A DNA stretch of 16,891 nucleotides from Phoronis pallida (taxonomy: Eukaryota; Phoronida; Phoronidae), in assembly GCA_028565715.1 (NCBI GenBank), contig JAOXYC010208683.1, forward strand, positions 1 through 16,891, read 5' to 3'. Position 1 is the first letter of the stretch. Every line of letters starts with the position of its first letter. The notes under the pieces are model-generated. The model searched no databases, was not told the origin of the DNA, and saw nothing but the letters and a program-made list of their open reading frames with translations. Both the position numbers and the translations under genes were made by a program. Shown in pieces: positions 1 through 12,200 of this stretch.

Positions 1-255
1 GTTTTGCACCAACTTCAATCTCGCTCCTGAAAGTGACACTCTCTTTGGATTCATCAGATTTGTCTTCATCGCTGGATATGTAGGCAGCTCTTATGTTCTG
101 TCGTAGCTGCTCAAGCTCTGCAATGATGTCAGTGGTCTGCTCCCGAATCTCACTTTGTTGCGCCACAGCAAAACATGGAGGTGATCGTACATCAACTGAG
201 GCGGATGACATCACAGATTCAGATGCTTCCTCACTGTCTGGTACATATTCATATG
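1..255 (-). CDS. Exon 24: acidic Ser/Glu-rich segment, no Ig fold, runs off the edge
   Basis: At least 255 bp, entering in phase 1. The acceptor is cttttcag before CATATGAA. The in-phase reading is open all the way to position 1: SYEYVPDSEEASESVMSSAS, then a hydrophilic stretch with EIREQTTDIIAELEQLRQN (possible short helix or coiled coil), then SSDEDKSDESKES. No Ig motif is visible. The forward-strand reading 93-278 is its antisense shadow. The true 3' end lies outside the window. Confidence 0.78.
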
Positions 256-3200
256 CTGAAAAGATTAAGAAAAATTAAGTATTCAACTGCATTGTACTGA
301 AACATTTGAAAAAAATTAACTTTGTATATAAAGTGACCAAAAATCTGCTAAAATATTTTTACAAAGAAAAAATATCAACATACTTCATCAAATAATAAGA
401 ACATAAAACACATTTAAACCGGTTACATTTAAATCAAAGACAGTAGCTTTTGAACCTTGTTCTTCAACGGGTTATAATATAACCGGTATGGAGTGTTTTA
501 TGTTTTTATTATTTTATCATACCAGTCCTCAACGAATCATTTTATCATAGTTTGTCAAATTCTGAACTCAAAATTGCAAGTAAGGATTGATAAAAATATT
601 TTGGCAAGAAATGTACTTGAAAAATACCTCAAGACACTCTTTTTTAAAAGTAGTATCATAAAAACAGATACAGCTTATTTCAACATAAAATTACAATGTT
701 TTCCTTCCATTGATGTTTTCAAACTATCAAATAAATGAACATTAATGGTTTTAAAGAATTAGAAGTTTCTCAACTTACATTCCACTTCCAGTGTAGCCAC
801 AGTGTCGGCCATTCCCACAGGGTTCTCAGCCACACACTTGTATTCACCAGCATCGCCAGGGAACACTTCCACAATGAGAAGCGTACACAGTCCAGACTCT
901 TCAACATGTTTCAGATGGAAATCCTGGTTCTCTTCAATAACCTTCCCATCATGGTACCATGTGACCTTAGGGATTGGTTTACCTTTGACCTCACATGTGA
1001 ATTTAACCTCTTCGCCATCCATTACTTTGACTGAGCTTAGTGACCAGACAAAGACTGGTGGGGTTTGGGTAGGTTCAGATGGGACAGTGGTGTCCTCCTC
1101 AGGTTCTGAGTCAGCTGCATATACCTCAAGGTCCATTTGGAATTGGGTCTTCTCTAGAGCCTCCTGAATTTCTGGAGAGAGTGGTTTGACCGCTGCGATC
1201 TCAAGAGCCTCAACAGGTGTCTTGAAGCCTTCCTCCTCAGAACTTGACTCTGCAGCAGCTGAAAGACGGTTTTGGTCAATTAAGTTGTGGTTTTTGTGAA
1301 GCATTACTTTGAATTGAATAATTCATTTGAAACAGTGGTTGTATTTTCAAGGAACAAATTATTGATTTCATTGCAAGATGGGATATGACTTGCAGCACAT
1401 TAGTTTTAAAGTTTGAAAACTATTAAAAATTAATGTAATTTTTATAGTTTTATTATAGCGTTTTTGCTAAATGTCTATAAAAAAACATATGGTAAGCGTA
1501 ATTTAGAATGAGTTCACTTAGAAAACAAAACTGTTAACGAACATATTAAGCCCAAGCAGACAACTGCTTGGTGATCTAGAGTTGTATTGTATATTTCATT
1601 ATGTTAACAACCATTATTATAAAATCTATGACTCACCAATGACATTGAGAGAGCAGGAAGTTGAAGCCACTCCAGCCTCATTCTCAACTTGACACAGATA
1701 GTCTCCTGCATCGTCTGGGAAAACCTCAGCAACTTCCAACACACTAGACGACTCATCGGTGATGACCACAAAATCTCCTTTCTGCTTGATAGGCTTGGTA
1801 TTATGGTACCACTTCACGTCATGTGGCGCTGATTCTGGTTTAAACTCAACTCGGAATTTGATTCGCTCACCATCTGTCACCGTCATGGGCTCAAGAGGTA
1901 ATGTAATCTCTGGAGCGATTGATTCTGGTTTGAGTTCCTCAATTTGTGATGTCTCGTCAGTGAATTTTTGTTGCTGTTGCTGAAGTGCCATGGCAAGTTT
2001 CTTAGCTTCCTCCACATGGAACTGGAAGGACTGTGCCACCTGTTCCTCAGAAACGCCGGCTGTTTCATCAGCACCCACTGTGAATTGGAATGATGTTTCC
2101 TCCTCAACTGGGGCTGACTCATCAATTCCTGCCTCCATTGTGAATACAAATTCCTCTGGTTCTTCTGGTGCTGGAAAGAATGAAAAGACAAATTTGAGAC
2201 TAATTGAGGATTTCAATAGACTAGTGCATATATTTTGATGGAAATGGTGTGACTTTATTGGAACAGAAAGTTTTTTTTTCTGAATAAAAGATATTATTAA
2301 TGTTACGAAAAGATGCTCCTTTTGGCTACCCTTTGACCAACCTCAATGAGAAGTTAAGATTTTATCTCAACAAAAAGTAAAATTTGTGTTACAAAACTGC
2401 ATTCTTTAATTTCATTTTGCAGTTGATAGAATGTCAAAAACTAAATTTCAAAAAATGTACAAAATCAATTATCTACAGAGGTTGTATAAAACATCCAACA
2501 ATTCGGGGACAACACTTACCATTAACATGGAGGATGGACTTTGATGTAGCTTCCCCAAGTTCATTCTCACATTTGCATACATATTCCCCAGCATCTTGGG
2601 GCTGAACATTTGATAGTGTCAGGGTACATACACCATTGTTGAACATGACTTCATGACGTGAACTGGGGATGATTTCTGTGCTGTTGTGAAGCCATGATGT
2701 GGCTGGCATTGGCTCAGCTTCAAATGTGCATTCGAAACTGAAAAATAACATGACGGGTAAATAAGAATTCTGCATTTACTTAGCAATTGGCAGTACTCAT
2801 GGTACAATTCTGGGAATTCAATTTGCAAAAATTATTGTGTTATATGAGAACATTGCATGGTAAAAGTAACTCCGTGCCGACAGTCAATACTTATCAGGTT
2901 TGAGCAAAACATGTTGTTATTTATTATTATTATTTATTATTATTATGAAGTTCATAATTAAAGGAAATGAAAGCAGAACTAATCTCTCACAAACCATTTA
3001 TTATTACGATTATTCATTAAATTGTTACTGTATTGCTTGTATTCAATCATTTCGTTGAATGTGAATTAATTTCAGAAGTCAAATAACAATGAGTAACACA
3101 TACATCACAGTTTGACCAACATTAGCCTCCTTTCCTGCTACCATGTGTACAGTATATAATATTTATCAAGGTGCATTAATTCAAGAACTGTAACAACATA

Positions 3201-6200
3201 AAACCGTAATAACATTGAGTAACACATACATGACAGTTTGACCAACATTAGCTTCCTTTCTTGGTGTCATGTGTACGGTGCAGATTGGTGACTTCTCAAC
3301 CACTGTAGTGTGTTCCTCTCTCAGTGCACCCTCATCTATCACTGTCTCGTGCTTCTGGCGGGTGACGGTGGTTGTGGTGCCAATGATCTGGGCTCCGGGA
3401 GCTGAAATGAATAAGATCCGAACATCTTTACATGTGAATTTCATGAACAAAATACACAGCGTTTTCACTGATAACTCCATATTATTCAAATATTTACAAT
3501 ATATACATAAAGGAACTGACGTTTCACAGCTCTATACTAGCTGCATTCTCAAAGTAAAATGAAAAATGGGTTGGGTTGATTTACAACGAAAACTAGCGGG
3601 AATACAATAATTGATCAATTTCACCACAATTGAATGTTATATGATGAAAGAGATTTGTTAAGTGGTGCGTTTAGTGAATGAATGAATAGACTCTCTTTGA
3701 TAAGTAATCGGATTTTGTAATTGTCTCGTTCAAGAATCTGAAGAATCGAGAAATCAATTGAGTGCCCAGTATTCATCATGTGTTGAAAGAGGGCGCTATT
3801 TTCACTCGATTTATGTTCTTTAATTCGTTGACTAGGTAATCTGACTAATTCTTACATAAAAATCAGTACATTGTTTACAATTGAATTTCATAAATGGTAA
3901 GTAGAAAAGTCTACTGAACTAGAAGGACAAAGTTTTCAGTCGCAACACAATTTTTAACTGAAATGATAATTTTGTTGTTTGTAAATTTTTTAAAATTTCC
4001 TTTTCCATAATTTTTTTAATTAATATTCAAATTAAAAGAATTATTCAAAAAAGAAATACTTACGCAATACAACAACATTTGCAGAAATGGTTGCCTTGCC
4101 AACAGTGTTCTCAGCTTGCACAGCGTAAACAACCCCATCTTCAGGAACAACTTTGGAAATCTTCAGAGTTGCCTCCCCTGTCTCCGGATTAAATGTGCTC
4201 TCCACACGATCCGACATTGGCAAGACTTCACTTTCCCGTAACCACAGTATCTTGGGCATGGGTTTGCCAGTGACAGTACAAGAGAAGAGGACGTCATCAC
4301 CTTCAGTCACTGCCTGTGGCTGAATTGGGGTTGTGAATTTTGGTGGTTCTTCGTCGGAGTCTTCTAGGATGTGTTGCTGGAAAACTTTAACGATTTCTAC
4401 AGAGGATTCATCAGAGCTTTTGATATCTTGAGTAGTGTCCATACGGAACTCGACTGATTGTGCTGGTCGTCCGTCGACAGTTTCCTGAGTTGTAGCTTCT
4501 GTTGTCTGAATGACTAGCTCAGTGGATAGCTCTTCTGTAATATAAAACATGCAAGTTATAAAATAATGTGATTGGGTAACTATTGTGCAATCATTATGAA
4601 GTGTGAGTCGCCTAAAATTCCATTTAACCAACCGTTCTGAAAGACATATCACAGTATTAAATAGTAGAGTTTGTTTTCCACTTAAATTAATAATTGGTAT
4701 AGTCAAAACAAATAGACATTCTCCTCAATCAATAAAGCACTTACCAACAACTTCAAGATTGGCAGCAGACTGTGCTGTACCAGCAGGGTTAGACGCTCGG
4801 CAAGCATATATACCACGGTCGTTAGGTAGAACACCCAGAATCATCAGCGTACAGACACCACTATCCCTGTTATAGGTTGTCGTTACAGCTTCGGTAGTCT
4901 CAATAACGGTTTCCTCGTGGTACCATGTGATGTCTGGCATGGGTTTACCCGACACGACGCATTTCAAGATAACATCTTCACCATCTTTGACAGAGACTGG
5001 TTGCAGTTTCTCGACGAATGTTGGTGAAACTATGTCGTCAATCTCTGTAAGTTCATGGACTTCTTGAGTAGGGATGAGAATTGCTTTTGGCTCTTCTGAA
5101 ATAAATAGATTAAATACTTTAATCTTTATCTTCCAATCCATATGACAACCTGCTTTGCTTTGAAATGTGCCTTTTACAATTATTGCTTCTCAACTCTTTT
5201 TTGAATCTTCATTGTGAATTCAACTGAAGATATCCATCTTTAAAAAATGTCAAATTCTACCAAACTCACCTTGAACAATGAGGTTAGCAGAAGACCTGCT
5301 CTTTCCTTCAGAGTTCACAACCTCACAGACATAGATTCCGGCATCATCCGGACCCACTCCATAAATCACCAGCTGGCACACACCAGTATCTGAATTATAT
5401 GTAGTCGTCACTCTCTCAGAAGTTTCAACAATGGTCTCATCTTGGTACCATCTGATGAGAGGTTCTGGTTTGGCTTCCACAACACAAGTCATTGTAGCAT
5501 CTTCACCGGGTCGTACTGCGATAGGCTGTAGGAGCTGGGTGAAGGTTGGTGCCATGCGCTCTTCACGTTGTACCATTTGAGTGGTCTCTGTCGTCTTGAT
5601 GACAATGGTTTGCTCAACTGGTGCAACTGTAAATGAGAGGGAATGAAGTTTAGAATATCTTAAAGCTGAGCAAAATATACATGCATGTGCCATTTCTCTT
5701 AATACAAATTCATTTTGAATATTCTTTATGACTAAAAAATGTTTTGGTGATGTTTAATTTTTTCATTTATCAAAGTTTGCATAACAAAAATATTTCTCTT
5801 ATTATGAGAATTTCAATAGAAAACAGCATTCATAGTACAAACCATTTTTGAGGAAATGGAGAAAAAATGTGACTAATTGTAGAAATTGGCAGAGAAAAGA
5901 AATAAAACCCTTACCATCGACAACCAAGTTAGCAGTGACTCTTGACTTTCCAGCAGGGTTGACTGCCTCCAGGGTGTACAAGCCTTGATGCTCAGGCAAC
6001 ACACCTGAGATAACCAGTGTACAGACACCTGTGTCTCTATTATAGGTCGTTGTCACGGTTTCTGTTGTCTCGACGACGGTCTCATTATGGTACCATGTGA
6101 TCAGTGGTTCAGGTTCGGCCTCGACTACAGCCATGAATGTGACTTCATCGCCCTCTGTAGCTGATTGAGGGTGGATTGGAACAGTGAATGTGGGCGCTTG

Positions 6201-9200
6201 TCGAGGTTCAATGTCAGTGGTCTGGATGACTTCGGTGGTCTTCATGGAGACTGTTTCAGTAACCTCTTCTGGAGCTGAAATTTATTAACAGGAATTGGTT
6301 AGTGGCACAGCTTCCATTGTCAAAATTACAAGCAATTTTTAACACAAAGAAATTTAATTAAAAGAGAACTATTTTCCATCCAACAAACATCAAAGAAACA
6401 CGATGTCCAACAACTGGTTTGTATGATAGTGCCAAAAAATGCTCACATAAATAGATGCATGACAAAAACAGTCATTTCATTACTTTTCATCAGAAATAAC
6501 AGATCCTGAACAGTTTCAGGTCATCTCACAACAAGATTAAAGATTTGTTATTCAGTTTGATGTATTTCAGACCAATCGTCCAAGATGTTAAAACGGGTAA
6601 CTTGAAACCATGGATGAAACTGAGTCAAACATTTTGTAGTATAAGGTAAATTTCAAACCATTACAACCGGGTGTAAGTTGGGGATCTTCTCCCCCTATGA
6701 ATTTTGAATTCCTTTGGAATGCAACTACAGAATACTAAGACAAATGAATCTCACCTTCTACAACTAGATTAGCAGACACTCTTGTCTTGCCAGCTGGGTT
6801 GAAAGCCTCCACAGTATAGATACCCTGGTGTTCAGGCAGCACTCCCCTTATTTCTAGAGTACATACGCCAGTATCTCTGTTATACGTAGTTGTCACGGTT
6901 TCCGTTGTCTCGACGATCGTCTCATTATGATACCACTTTATCTGTGGCATGGGTTCACCCTCGACGATACACATGAATGTGACGTCATCTCCGAGTTTGT
7001 TCACCTGGGGATGGATCTGGACACTGAATGATGGTGCCTGTTCCATGGGTCCTGCTGGGGCTTCAGCTGGTCGAACTGTGGAAGAGGAAATCATAACAAT
7101 GTGACTTTTACAAGTGAATGATATACTATTGGGGTTTAGAATGACATTTAGTATGAGCACAACACATCACCATCATTCAATGGGGTTCTTGCAAAATTTG
7201 TACAAAAATCAGTGTTCAACTTATTTGATATAATTTAATGAAACAGTTCTGATCTGTAATATTTGATCATACAAAAAGTTTTAACAAGGACAAAACCTCT
7301 TATGGTAACGATTCCAAAAATTGTGTTTTTAACCTAAACATTTTTGAAGTATTTCTTAAAAACATTGCTAAAACTTACTTTCAACAACCAGATTGGCGGA
7401 CACTCTTGTAGTACCAACGGGATTGCTAGCCTGGACAGTATACACTCCTTGGTCCTCTGGACGTACATTCATCAACACAAGCGTACAAACACCCGTATCC
7501 GTGCTATATGTTGTGGTAACAGTATCCGTGGTGATGACCTCCTTCTCTTCATGATACCATGTGATCTTAGGCATTGGTTCGGCGTCAACAATACACATGA
7601 AGGTGACCTCATCGCCATCAGTCGCCACTTGAGGCTGGATGGGTACGGTGAAGATTGGTGCACGCTGGACATGTGTCTCTTGGGTGACTTCATGTGTCTT
7701 GATAGAGAAGGTTTGCTCAGTGACTTGAGGCTCTGCGGAAAAAATAGTTGTTGATTAAACGCCCTCAAGAAGATAAGACGGGCTATACTTATTTAGGGAA
7801 CTCAGATCATTGAAAAAAGTACAGATGATCTTCAAGTAACATCTGCTGTTATTTTGGCAGATTGATGTTTCACTATTGACTATGTAAACCGGATATGAAA
7901 TATTAAACCTTGATGTAACACGACATGAAACCAGGTTGAGGATTTCTGAGTGTATCAAGTTCCCAAAAGTGTTCATTGCTTTTTATTTTCTACATTGCAT
8001 AATTCCATCATATTCCAGACCCAACAACAATATTTTGCAGTATACAAACTTCACTTATGAAGAAAAAATAGTAAGACTTGCCCTTTACTTACCATTAACA
8101 ATGAGGTTAGCAGACACTCTTGCTATGCCAACAGGGTTCTCAGCTTCACATGTGTAAACACCTCTGTCTTCAGGTAGCACACCTTCAATGGTCAATGTAC
8201 ACATGCCCGTTTCTCTACTAAATGTAGTGGTAATAGTTTCATTCTCCTCAATGATCGTCTCATCCTGGTACCACCTGATGGTAGGCTCTGGCTCGGCCAG
8301 GATGCGGCAAGTGAAGACGCATCTACCACCATCATCAATGATGACAGGCTCCATTGGCTCTGTAAACTCTGGTGCAATGATTTTCTGGATGGTGACGTCT
8401 GCTGTGTCTGATGGGACAGCTTGCAGGTCAACAGTGACAATTTCTTGCACAACATCCTGGGAGAAATGGATAATTTGCTTTTAATGATTCAGAAACATTG
8501 TCACAAGTAATGCTATTGTATCACAAGAAAATGAAATTAATTACACTTTTTAAAGTATATCTAGAACAATGTTGAAATATTTGCTTTTCTTTTCATTTCT
8601 TTTTGAAAAAAAATAGTTTAGACTTACAGTCTCTGAGCTGTGAACATTGCATTATTTGTGCTTGATTATGGAATCTTGCAGCATTTTTTAGAAATTTGAT
8701 GAACTTCTTAAATGCTTTAAAGTGTGTGAAGGCATGCAAAGCATTGGGCTGCAAGCCGAAAAGAATCAATCGCTATACTATAATTTTACAGTGAGCAAGC
8801 ATCTTTGTGAAAAATATCTGAAACCCAGAATCATCAAGATCAACATGCATTTTCCAATACCTCTGTATCTGTGGAATCTTCAGGTTGTTGTTGTTCAGTG
8901 ATTTGTGTATCAACTGTGAAGGTGATCTGTTCAGAGGTGGGTTGATCAAGGGTGGGTTCCTCAGAGGTGGGTTGTAAGAGGATCGGTTGCTCCGAGGTGG
9001 GTTGCTCTTGTGCGGGTTCCTCAGAGGTGGGTTGTAAGAGGATTGGTTCCCCAGGTTGCTCATGAGTGGGTTCCTCAGAGGTAGGTGTTACAAGGACTGG
9101 TTGCTTGGAGGTGGGCTGTTCTTTTGTGGGTTCCTCAGCAGTTGGTTGTACTAGGATTGGTTGCTCAGATGTGGATTGAACAAGGATGGGTTTTTCAGAG

Positions 9201-12200
9201 GTGGGTTGCTCTGGGGCAAGCTTTTCTGGGGTAGGCTCGGCAGGGGTAGGTTGCTCCTAGAATGCAAAGTGGGTGAATAGTGGTTGGTGAAGGTGAGTAA
9301 ACAATATAAGCAAAGAACTAGTGTTACATTATTGTGATGTTTTCATTCTCGTGAAATGTGAATCTGGTACTGTTTTTAGCATGCCATATAGAAAAAACTC
9401 AATATCCAAAGACATGAAATATTCTTTTTCACCTGAAGAAGGTGTTCCAGTCAAGACAAGAAAATGTTTCAAGGTGAACATGATTAAAGTTCTCAATGGA
9501 TTTTGGCTGAAGGTGGTGAGAAAAAATGCACATCCAGTGAAAGGTGATTTACAGTGTTAACAAATATTCCATTTCATTTACCTGTCGCCCCAATGCCACC
9601 TTGAACTCTACCGGTTCAGGCAGGACCTCCTTATGTTCTGTAGTCATCACATGTTCATGAGTCACAACCAAATGAGGTTTAGGTTCCATCACCTGAAGAG
9701 ATGCTGAACAAACCGCTTCACCACTCGGATTTGTGGCCACACATCTGTAATCTGCAGTGTCTTCCGGGAAGCACTCTACGATATGAAGATTTGATACGCC
9801 AGTTTCTGGGTTGTATGTGATGAGAAAATCTTCATTTCGGTCAAGGTTCTTCTCGCCTTGGAACCATGAGAGTTTTGGTGCAGGGCGGCCTCTGACCTCA
9901 ACAGTAAAGACTACTTCGTCACCATCATTGGCAGTGACTGGTTCAATGGTGCGGACAAACTCTGGAGGCTCCATTGGCTGAGGTTGCTCAACTTCACCTG
10001 ATAAGAAACAAATGACGATATAATGAACAAGAAATTGGTGTTTAATCGTCAACTTAAGTAACCTTGATGGAATGCCAACACAATTTGTAAAATGGAAACT
10101 TTGGCAACAGTCAAATATATAGTTATATCAATTCAATGTAAGAAATTGAGATATTTGCTGCAAGGAAACAAAACAGCCACAATAACCATATAAACAGCTT
10201 TTATACACAATAATGGGAAGACCAACATTAACATACCTGATACATAAAGTGTAGTAGTGCTAAGTGCCTCGACACCATCAGATACAGCACGACAGGTGTA
10301 CTCTCCTGTGTCCTGTGGTCCGACCTCAATGATGAGAAGTATAGCTCGGCCCTCATGGAATGAGATGTCGTAGTGAGGTGATGGCTCAATCTCAATACCA
10401 TTCACATACCAGCAGACAGTTGGTATGGGGATAGCATCAACCAGGCACTCAAGTCTAGAAAATAATCAGTATTGAAAATCATTGGTTCGTCAATATTTCT
10501 GTATTCTGATGATCAATAAGAATGAAAAAACAATTATTTCAAATTCTTAACACACAACTTCAGAAGTATGCATGAATATTGTCAAATTCATCATAACAAC
10601 TTTAGAAGGTTTTGGATGTAGGTTGGCTGCCATTGTAAGGCCTGGCACCCATGTGTATTATGTTCTTGCCAACAGTGAATAGAATGAAAAATCCCAAATC
10701 TTGATTCTCACCTGGCTATACCTCGTACAGGTACATTAATCTCTGGTTGGAGAGGTGATTTGAAGGTAGGCTTGACCTTCTCAGGCTGCAATGGTGCCTC
10801 AGGCTGGACAGCTGGTCCAGTCAGTTGAATGGTGGCCTCAGTCACATCAGGTTCAACCAATTCAACTTCCATCTGAGTGGCTGTATAATGGATGAATAGA
10901 TATTTTTGATTTATTTGAGGTACAATATTAACAAATAGCCTAAGGGTAAATTTGAAAAGACAAAAAAATTGACTGTGAATCAAACCAATGTCTCCTTTTT
11001 GCTAGACAATGTTGTACATATTCTAATTCAAAGACCATCAAGATCATGAAAGTCTGCAAATTGAATCACAGTGATTGCTTAATTTTCAATGATAAAATGA
11101 ATACAGAAGATCGTAAAAATGGACAAACCCCTGACGAGGTGATTATTTGCTTATGCCAAATCTAGATCTTTACATTGACTTGTAGTGCTCATATTAGTTT
11201 TAACAAATGCATTCTCCAACATCCAAATCCATCAATGTTCTGAATCACCAAATTTGCTTCACAATATCTCAAGATTTACCATTCTTTTTCATATACTTAC
11301 GTTTACAGATAAGAGTGGTGCGACATGTCGTCTCTCCAAGTTCATTTTCAGCCTTCAGAATGTATTCGCCCTCATCCTCAAGCTGTACATTCTGAATGAC
11401 CAGCGTGATGACGCGGTTCTCCAGTAGAACTTGGTGTTTCTCTGATGGCTGGATCATGACCCCATTCACATACCATGTAATCTTTGGTGGTGGATATGCA
11501 TCGATCTCACAGATCAGTCTGCAAATGGAGACAACAATATGTAAGTCAAAGTATGGATAAACGTCTTTCAAACCGTTTGTATCAACCTTATGGATAAAAT
11601 AACGAAAACATGCGTTGTGTTTTTTCTGCTAAGTCAAAGAAATTGTATTGACAAAACTTTGTCACAAAATTCGTTAAAAATACAACGATTCTTTGCATTT
11701 ACAGTCTTTATTAGATTCTTCTCGTAAGAAGAAATGCAAAGAATCGTCGTATTTTTAACGAATTTTGTGTCAACGAGAAACTACTGCCTGTTTTCACCAA
11801 CACAACTTTGTATAGAGGTATTGTGAATGGAGTGCTTCTGAACAGCAACTCGCATTGATTACAGGAAAGTTCTGGCATAGGTATTCTTTTTCAAACATCA
11901 TTTAGGCAAAATCTGGCACAGAACTCTGAAACAAATCGAAATCTTCCTCTGTCTCTAATAAAAAACTGAGGAGAGATTGTCTCATGATGTAATCTTAATA
12001 ATTCTGCAGAGAAAATCAATACTTTAATGGCTGACTTCATCCAATACCTACCTTACTTCTTGACCAGGTGAAACTTCTCTTTGAGGAGAGAGTGCTTTAG
12101 CAAACTCTGGAGGAATCATTCGGACCTCAATCTCCTGTGGCATGGTGTCGGCTATAGGGAACACCTCCTCAACCTCAGACAGCACTGTAACATATGGAAT

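Larger units (their letters stand above)
2738..3229. other. Intron between exons 20 and 21
   Basis: Contains a TTA/ATT microsatellite at 2914-2946 and the duplicated exon-20 fragment at 3083-3149. The remainder is AT-rich and featureless. Confidence 0.75.

Noticed and set aside
802-1167. Plus-strand open frame opposite exon 23 (and similar ones at 735, 1759, 1990, 3269, 4603, 7344, 8188, 13961, 16527, 16628)
   Set aside because: They mirror the coding strand of Ig exons and have no recognisable domain.
1883-2191. Other minus-strand frames across real exons (1883-2191, 7472-7768, 8192-8455)
   Set aside because: They are out of phase with both splice partners and composed of Ser/Gln/Leu-rich shadow sequence; the Ig frame fits instead.
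8930-9250. Regular repeats considered as a CRISPR array
   Set aside because: No constant repeat with unique spacers; the whole 60-bp unit is repeated and it is coding in a eukaryotic gene.
9321-9560. Plus-strand open frame of 79 codons in the exon 11-12 intron
   Set aside because: No recognisable domain, AT-rich, and contained in an intron of the minus-strand gene.
12048-12056. Alternative donor gtaagg for exon 7
   Set aside because: It would end in phase 0, while exon 8 needs phase 2; the gtaggt donor four bases further gives a continuous Ig.
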